Below the pieces are notes generated by a model. It ran no database searches. It saw only the letters and a program-made list of their open reading frames with translations, and was not told the DNA's origin. Below, piece by piece: positions 20,682-25,113 of a DNA stretch of 25,113 nt. Origin of the DNA: Actinomycetes bacterium (GTDB lineage: Bacteria > Actinomycetota > Actinomycetes > Propionibacteriales > Propionibacteriaceae); NCBI GenBank assembly GCA_023387135.1, contig JAEWIK010000005.1, positions 1-25,113 on the forward strand. Direction: 5' to 3'. The position numbers and the translations under genes are program-made. How positions within the stretch are numbered: the stretch's first letter is position 1; every line of letters starts with the position of its first letter.

Positions 20682-21977
20682 CTAGCGCGGCGCCTCGGGC
20701 ACTTCGACCAGCCTGTCCTCGTCGTCGGCGTCGAGCCGGCGCCACGGCGGCGCCCAGTGGCGGGCGCGCAGGTAGTAGACGCCGGCCACGACGACCGCCA
20801 GGCCGGTGGCTATCGCACCGATGGCGAGCGACCAGCGCGGGCCCCAGGCGTCCCCGACCCAGCCGACGAGCGGGGCACCGATGGGGGTGCCGCCCTGGAA
20901 GATGGCGAGGTAGAGCGCCATCACCCTGCCGCGCATCTTCGGCTCGGTGGCCAACTGGACCGACGCGTTGGCGCCGGTCATCACCGTCAGCGCGAGCAGG
21001 CCCGTCGGAACCAGCAGCACGACGTACCACCAGTAGCCGGGGGCGAGCGCGAGCAGCGTGACCGCCAGCGCGAACCCCGCCAGCGAGCCCACGATCAGCC
21101 GCAGCCTGACGTACGCGCGCCGGGCGGCGAGCAGCGCCGCCGAGAGCGAGCCGACCGCCATGACGGTGCCCATGAGCCCGAACTGCTCGGGACCGACCTT
21201 GAAGGTGGTGGTCGCCATGAGGGCGTTGGTGAGCTGGAAGTTCATGCCGAAGGTGCCGAGCATGAAGATCACGAACATGATCAGCATGATCTCGGGACGC
21301 TGCCTGACGTACTTCACGCCTTCCCGGATGGCACCCCGGCTGCGCGTGACGGGTGCCGGGGTCAGCTCCGAGACGTCCATCATGAGCAACGCGACGATGA
21401 CTCCCCCGAAGCTCAGCGCGTTGATGAGCAGCGCGGGGCCGATGCCCCAGGCGGCGATGACGAGCCCGGCGACGCCCGGCCCGACCAGGCGGGCGGCGTT
21501 GAACGAGGTGCTGTTGAGGCCGACGGCGTTGGGGATCAGCTTGGTGGGCACCATCTCGGGTGCGAAGGACTGCCTGGCGGGGCCGTCGAACGCCTGCGCG
21601 ACGCCCTGCAGGGTCGCCAGCAGGTAGACGTGCCACAGCGCCGCCGTCCCGCCGAGCACGAGCCAGGCCAGGACGAGCCCGGTGAGCAGCATCGCGGTCT
21701 GGGTGACGAGCAGCACGCGCCGCTTGGGGAACCTGTCGGCCACCGAGCCCGCCCACGGGGCGAACAGCAGCGCGGGCAGGAACTGCAGCGCGGTGATGGT
21801 GCCGAGGGCAGTGGCCGAGTTGTTGGTCAGGACGGTGAGGACGAGCCAGTCCTGCGCCACGCGGGCCATCCAGGTGCCGACGTTGGAGACGAAACCGCCC
21901 GTCCAGTACACCCTGTAGTTGTGGACGCCGAGGGACGCGAACAGCCGCACCCGCTCCATGGTGGCGACGGCGGTCAT
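20682..21977 (-). CDS. MFS transporter (EntS-like MFS_3 family)
   Basis: A 431-aa membrane protein with about twelve helices, of the major facilitator branch that includes EntS and macrolide-efflux-like proteins. Visible are HNYRVYWTGGFVSNVGTWMARVAQDWLVL at the N-terminus, FAPWAGSVADRFPKRRVLL (motif A), GPARQSFAPEMVP, NSTSFNAARLVGPGVAGLVI and, in the second half, GRVMALYLAIFQGGTPIGAPLVGW. The C-terminal tail is acidic (DADDEDRLVEVPEAP). The ATG overlaps the marR stop as ATGA. Proton-driven export of a small lipophilic compound, induced through the MarR protein, is likely; the substrate is unknown. Confidence 0.93.
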   Translation of the reverse strand: MTAVATMERVRLFASLGVHNYRVYWTGGFVSNVGTWMARVAQDWLVLTVLTNNSATALGTITALQFLPALLFAPWAGSVADRFPKRRVLLVTQTAMLLTGLVLAWLVLGGTAALWHVYLLATLQGVAQAFDGPARQSFAPEMVPTKLIPNAVGLNSTSFNAARLVGPGVAGLVIAAWGIGPALLINALSFGGVIVALLMMDVSELTPAPVTRSRGAIREGVKYVRQRPEIMLIMFVIFMLGTFGMNFQLTNALMATTTFKVGPEQFGLMGTVMAVGSLSAALLAARRAYVRLRLIVGSLAGFALAVTLLALAPGYWWYVVLLVPTGLLALTVMTGANASVQLATEPKMRGRVMALYLAIFQGGTPIGAPLVGWVGDAWGPRWSLAIGAIATGLAVVVAGVYYLRARHWAPPWRRLDADDEDRLVEVPEAPR

Positions 21978-22393
21978 GCCAGCACCCGCTCGTTGAGCAC
22001 GTCGACGGCCCGCCGCAGGATCTCCTGCTCGTCGGGGGTGAGCCCCTGCAGCTTGCGGAACATCCAGTCGTCCCGCGCCCTGGCGACCCGGGTCATGACG
22101 GCGCGGCCCTCGTCGGTGAGGCTCAGCATCTTGCTGCGACCGTCGGTCGGGTGGTCGGTGCGGACGACCAGCCCTTTCTCGACAAGGCAATTCGCCGTCC
22201 GCGTGAGGCTGGGGGCGCTGATCTTCTCCAACTCCGCGAGCTCTCCTGGGGTCTTGGGCCCGGCCTTCAGCTTGGCGAGCACGCTCACCTCGTGGGGAGC
22301 TATCTCGGCCTTGGCCTCGAAACGGACGCGGCGGCTCACGGCCTGGCAGGCGAGCCGGAGGTCTGAGGCGAGTCGAGAGGGAGAAGGGGGCAC
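21974..22393 (-). CDS. MarR family regulator of the MFS exporter
   Basis: A 139-aa winged-helix regulator: PHEVSVLAKLKAGPKTPGELAELEKISAPSLTRTANCLVEKGLVVR, wing TDHPTDGRSKMLSLTDEG, and a C-terminal dimerisation helix ending VDVLNERVLA. The GTG start (22393) has TAGGCT (22407-22402) ending 8 nt upstream; an AAGGA lies within this gap, so leaderless or SD-led initiation are both possible. The 26-bp dyad at 22400-22425 covers the promoter, arguing for autorepression. It is co-translated with the exporter gene. Confidence 0.93.
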   Translation of the reverse strand: MPPSPSRLASDLRLACQAVSRRVRFEAKAEIAPHEVSVLAKLKAGPKTPGELAELEKISAPSLTRTANCLVEKGLVVRTDHPTDGRSKMLSLTDEGRAVMTRVARARDDWMFRKLQGLTPDEQEILRRAVDVLNERVLA

Positions 22394-22399
22394 GAATCC

Positions 22400-22425
22400 T
22401 TAGCCTAGCTCATTAGTTTGGCTAA
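22400..22425. promoter_or_regulatory. MarR operator over the marR-MFS promoter
   Basis: TTAGCC and GGCTAA form perfect outer arms of a 26-bp dyad, with further symmetric positions inside (about 20 of 26 in all) and an inner TTAG...CTAA repeat. It overlaps the -10 TAGGCT entirely and touches the -35, so binding would block transcription. Confidence 0.7.
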
Positions 22426-22429
22426 ACAA
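22402..22429 (-). promoter_or_regulatory. Promoter of the marR-MFS operon
   Basis: Minus strand: -35 TTGTTT (22429-22424), 16-bp spacer, -10 TAGGCT (22407-22402), ending 8 nt before the GTG start. Confidence 0.6.
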
Positions 22430-22449
22430 CCCCTCCGCTCACGCGGCGG

Positions 22450-23133
22450 CTACCAGGAGTCCACCCAGTCCCGCACCCACCGGTGGGCAAGGTCGGGCAC
22501 CACGAGGTCGGCGCCGAACTCGGCGGGATGCACAGGCACGCCGATGGTCGCCATCCCCGCCCCCACGGCGGCGGCGAGGCCCGTCCGGGAGTCCTCGATG
22601 GCCACCGCCGACGACGGGTCCGCCCCCAGCCTGGCGCACGCCTGCAGGTACGGCTCGGGGTCGGGCTTGGCCTTGGCGACGTCGTCGAACGTCACCACCA
22701 CCTCGAAGGAGTCGAGCAGGCCGGCCGCCCCCAGCGACGCCCGCACCGCGCGCTCCGGCGAGTTGCTGGCGACGGCGGTCGGGATGCCTGCCGAGGCGGC
22801 GCTCGCTATCAGCTCGACGACGCCCGGCATGGGACGGGCGTGCTCGGCCAGCAGGTCGATCACGGCGTCCACCAGTTCGTCGGCGATCAGGGGGCCGGCC
22901 CCGTCCTCGCCGAACCTGATCGCCATCTCGTCCGCGGACACCGCCACGCTGAGCCCGCTGAAGAACTCCCTGTCGGCGGCCGTGTAGTCGACCCCGCGGC
23001 GGGCGAACAGGAGGCGCTCGGCCCGTCCCCAGATGGGTTCGGTGTCGACCAGGACGCCGTCGCAGTCGAACACGACGGCCGACGGACGCCCCCGCAGGCG
23101 CCGGGTCGCCGCCTCGGCGGCCTCCGGGCTCAC
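22450..23133 (-). CDS. HAD superfamily hydrolase (phosphoglucomutase/phosphatase-like)
   Basis: A 227-aa HAD-IA phosphatase or sugar-phosphate mutase-like enzyme. Motif I is VVFDCDGVLVDTEP (nucleophile Asp23, acid/base Asp25), motif II ASNSP, motif III KPDPEPYLQA, motif IV AIEDSRTG. A helical cap lies between motifs I and II. The GTG start (23133) overlaps the pcnA stop as GTGA; an in-frame start at 23160 would overlap pcnA by 31 bp and is less likely. Asp25 followed by Gly-Val is usual both for beta-phosphoglucomutase-like enzymes and for phosphatases of small sugar phosphates; the substrate is unknown. Last gene of the ROK-pcnA-HAD operon. Confidence 0.9.
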   Translation of the reverse strand: MSPEAAEAATRRLRGRPSAVVFDCDGVLVDTEPIWGRAERLLFARRGVDYTAADREFFSGLSVAVSADEMAIRFGEDGAGPLIADELVDAVIDLLAEHARPMPGVVELIASAASAGIPTAVASNSPERAVRASLGAAGLLDSFEVVVTFDDVAKAKPDPEPYLQACARLGADPSSAVAIEDSRTGLAAAVGAGMATIGVPVHPAEFGADLVVPDLAHRWVRDWVDSW

Positions 23134-24584
23134 GAGCCGGCCTCGGCGCGCCGCTTCCACCAGTCCAGCAGCGCGGCGCGGGCGCCGTCCTCGCCGAGCG
23201 GGCCGTCCTCGATCCGCTTCTCGAGTAGGAACTTGTACGCCTCACCCACCACCGGGCCGGGCGCCAGGCCGAGCAGGTCCATGATCTGCTGGCCGTTGAG
23301 GTCGGGGCGCAGCGAGTCGAGTTCCTCCTGGGCGGCGAGCTCGTCGATCCGCCACTCGAGCTCCTCGTACGCCCTTGCCAGCCGCTGCGCCTTGGCGCGG
23401 TTCCTGGTCGTGCAGTCGGAGCGGGTGAGGATGTGCAGCCGCTCGAGCTGGTCGCCCGCGTCGCGGACGTACCGGCGGACTGCCGAGTCCGTCCACTGCC
23501 CCTCGCCGTAGCCGTGGAACCTGAGGTGGAGTTCGATCAGCTTGCTCACCGAGTCGATGATCTCGTTGGAGTAGCGCAGCGCCTGCAGCCGCTTGCGGGC
23601 GAGCTTCGCACCCACGAGGTCGTGGTTGTAGAAGCTCACCTTCCCGCCCGGCTCGAACCTGCGGGTCTTCGGCTTGCCGATGTCGTGCAGCAGCGCTGCC
23701 AGCCGGTTGACGATGTCGGGAGCGTGCCCCCGGGACTTCTCCAGCGCGATCGCCTGGTCGAGCACCGTCAGCGAGTGCTCGTAGACGTCCTTGTGGTGGT
23801 TGTGCTCGTCGCGTTCCATGCGCAGCGCCGGCAGTTCGGGCAGCACGAGGTCGGCGACGCCGGTCTCGACCAGCAGGTTCAGCCCCTCGCGAGGGGACGG
23901 CGTCAGCAGCAGCTTGGACAGTTCGTCACGGATGCGCTCGGCCGACACGATGGCGAGCCGCGGGGCCATCTCTCGCATGGCCGCCACCACGTCGGGCGCG
24001 GCCTGGAAGCCGAGCTGGGACGTGAACCGAGCCGCCCGCATGATGCGCAGCGGGTCGTCGGAGAACGAGAGTTCGGCGGCAGCGGGCGTCCTGATCAGCC
24101 GCTCCTCGACGTCGGCCCTGCCTCCGAACGGGTCGAGCAGGTCGCCGGTGACCATGTCGAGCGCCATCGCGTTCACTGTGAAGTCGCGCCTGACGAGGTC
24201 GCCGCCCAGGTGATCGCCGAAGACGACCTCGGGCTTGCGGGAGTGGTCGACGTAGGTGTCGGCGCGGAAGGTGGTCACCTCGACCTGCAGGACCGTGCCG
24301 TCGGGCTCGCGGAGCTGGCACGCGATGGTGCCGAAGGCGCGTCCGACGTCCCAGATCGCGGGGGTGAGGCGCCTGAGGATGGCCTCGATCTCGTCGGGCC
24401 GCGCGGAGGTGGTGTAGTCGAGGTCCTTGGCGGCCCTGCCCATCAGCGCGTCGCGGACGGGACCGCCGACGAGGTAAAGCTCGTGCCCGGCGTCGGCGAA
24501 CAGCCGCGCCATCTTCGTGACTGACGCGCTCGCTGTCCGCGCAGCGTCGAGGGCGGCACGCTGGCTGTCGGTGAGGTCGGGCAC
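23130..24584 (-). CDS. CCA tRNA nucleotidyltransferase
   Basis: A 484-aa enzyme that adds or repairs the 3'-CCA of tRNAs, needed here because the tRNA-Ala gene at 2079 encodes no CCA. The class II nucleotidyltransferase head shows LVGGPVRDALMGR (39-50) and the metal-binding DLD (54-56), RRDFTVNAMALD (132-143) and DDPLRIMRAARF (176-187). An HD-type phosphohydrolase region follows (HHKDVYEHSL ... LLHDIGKPKTR), as in the actinobacterial subfamily. The GTG start follows TAGACT (24598-24593) by 8 nt, and the TAG of that hexamer is the ROK gene's stop codon. It lies 11 nt after the ROK gene and overlaps the HAD gene by 4 bp. Confidence 0.95.
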   Translation of the reverse strand: MPDLTDSQRAALDAARTASASVTKMARLFADAGHELYLVGGPVRDALMGRAAKDLDYTTSARPDEIEAILRRLTPAIWDVGRAFGTIACQLREPDGTVLQVEVTTFRADTYVDHSRKPEVVFGDHLGGDLVRRDFTVNAMALDMVTGDLLDPFGGRADVEERLIRTPAAAELSFSDDPLRIMRAARFTSQLGFQAAPDVVAAMREMAPRLAIVSAERIRDELSKLLLTPSPREGLNLLVETGVADLVLPELPALRMERDEHNHHKDVYEHSLTVLDQAIALEKSRGHAPDIVNRLAALLHDIGKPKTRRFEPGGKVSFYNHDLVGAKLARKRLQALRYSNEIIDSVSKLIELHLRFHGYGEGQWTDSAVRRYVRDAGDQLERLHILTRSDCTTRNRAKAQRLARAYEELEWRIDELAAQEELDSLRPDLNGQQIMDLLGLAPGPVVGEAYKFLLEKRIEDGPLGEDGARAALLDWWKRRAEAGS

Positions 24585-24595
24585 GGCGGGTCAGT

Positions 24596-25113
24596 CTACA
24601 GGGCGGCCCGTCCCACCACCGCTGCCCCGAAGGCCCCGATGGGGATCCCGGCCGCCGGCCTGGCGAGCCTCTCGTCGGGGGTCAGGCTGGTGACGAAGGA
24701 CGACCGCCGCGCTCGTCGCCGCAGCTCTTCGGACACCTCGCCCAGCAGCCACGGCGCGTTGCTGACCACCCCGCCGTCCAGCATCACGACCTCGGGCTCG
24801 TACGCGGCCAGCACGAGCAGGATCGCCGTCGCGAGGGTGTGGGTGATGCGGCGGCGCTCGGCCCGCGGCCCGGGCCCTTCGGCGGCGGGCAGGTCGTGCA
24901 GCTGGACGCCGAGGGCCGACAGCCGGCGCGCTATCGCACCGCCGCCGAGCACTGTCTCCAGGCAGCCGCGCTGGCCGCACGGGCATTCCTCGCCGACCGG
25001 GTCGAGTGCGAAGTGCCCGAGTTCGCCGGCGCCGCCGCGCGCGCCGCGGACGAGGGTGCCGCCGCTGATCACTCCGGCGGCGAGCCCGGTGCCGACGTTG
25101 AGGTAGCAGAGCT
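24596..25113 (-). CDS. ROK family sugar kinase/regulator, 5' end cut by window edge
   Basis: The visible part is the C-terminal 172 residues or so of a ROK protein; the start lies beyond 25113. It shows the phosphate-binding LNVGTGLAAGVISGG, GGAGELGHF with the conserved catalytic-site His, and the ROK zinc motif CPCGQRGCLE. The latter part (PEVVMLDGGVVSNAPWLLGEV, PIGAFGAAVVG) is also typical. Whether an N-terminal HTH (NagC/XylR-type repressor) or only a kinase domain precedes this cannot be seen. The reaction would be ATP-dependent phosphorylation of glucose, N-acetylglucosamine or a related sugar. First visible gene of the operon with pcnA and the HAD hydrolase. Confidence 0.93.
   Translation of the reverse strand, partial: LCYLNVGTGLAAGVISGGTLVRGARGGAGELGHFALDPVGEECPCGQRGCLETVLGGGAIARRLSALGVQLHDLPAAEGPGPRAERRRITHTLATAILLVLAAYEPEVVMLDGGVVSNAPWLLGEVSEELRRRARRSSFVTSLTPDERLARPAAGIPIGAFGAAVVGRAAL

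Noticed and set aside
20757..22403. 548-aa plus-strand frame opposite the MFS and marR genes
   Set aside because: Charged, low-complexity antisense shadow; the minus strand has well-formed membrane helices and a MarR domain.

Overview
The window is about 25 kb of uniformly GC-rich, densely packed chromosomal DNA from a high-GC Gram-positive bacterium (Actinomycetota). A member of the Propionibacteriales is my best guess, from protein flavour only. The actinobacterial signs are a DUF5318 protein next to a class A penicillin-binding protein, an actinobacterial-type CCA tRNA nucleotidyltransferase, a DLW-39-like micro-protein, a LytR-CpsA-Psr protein, a septum-formation-family lipoprotein, and many genes whose start codon lies 6-8 nt after a -10-like hexamer (probable leaderless mRNAs). 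I see no prophage, insertion sequence, CRISPR array or rRNA. The only gene pair of typical mobile character is a VapBC toxin-antitoxin.

Layout. 1-1992 (minus): DUF5318 protein and a bifunctional PBP, cut by the left edge, with an 8-bp overlap. 2079-2151 (plus): tRNA-Ala(UGC), then a polysaccharide pyruvyl transferase-family gene (2283-3374). 3468-5943: a two-gene ABC-2 exporter (minus) divergent from an N-terminally extended TetR regulator (plus); three copies of one dyad operator lie between and around their promoters. 5907-7740 (minus): CE7-type acetyl esterase, FrnE-like DsbA oxidoreductase, and a coupled 57-aa cysteine-pair protein. Divergent from it, 7913-10321 (plus) is a tight operon: CE1758-type luciferase-like monooxygenase, MarR regulator, CE1759-type FMN reductase. 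10459-10866: an acidic protein of unknown function. 10900-12080 (minus): DLW-39-like micro-protein and an LCP protein. 12133-14056 (plus): NarL-type two-component system. 14106-14788 (minus): VapBC.

14789-15133 is a gene-free stretch holding three DnaA-box matches within 32 bp, helically spaced TCACA repeats and a strong hairpin. It is followed by a conserved-looking protein of unknown function (minus), a lipoprotein with two septum-formation domains (plus), a second FMN reductase without a monooxygenase partner (minus), an MscS channel (plus), 3-methyladenine glycosylase I (minus) and a fatty-acyl-CoA ligase (plus). The right end is minus-strand: a MarR-MFS efflux operon with an operator over its promoter, and a ROK kinase (cut by the right edge) - pcnA - HAD phosphatase operon.

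Themes: cell envelope (PBP, LCP, pyruvyl transferase, septum lipoprotein, MscS), three regulator-controlled accessory modules (TetR/ABC, MarR/LLM/FMN reductase, MarR/MFS), and tRNA maturation. The most interesting signals are the DnaA-box cluster far from any dnaA/dnaN gene in view, the LLM-MarR-FMN reductase operon facing a thiol-redox/esterase operon, and the triple operator of the extended TetR.
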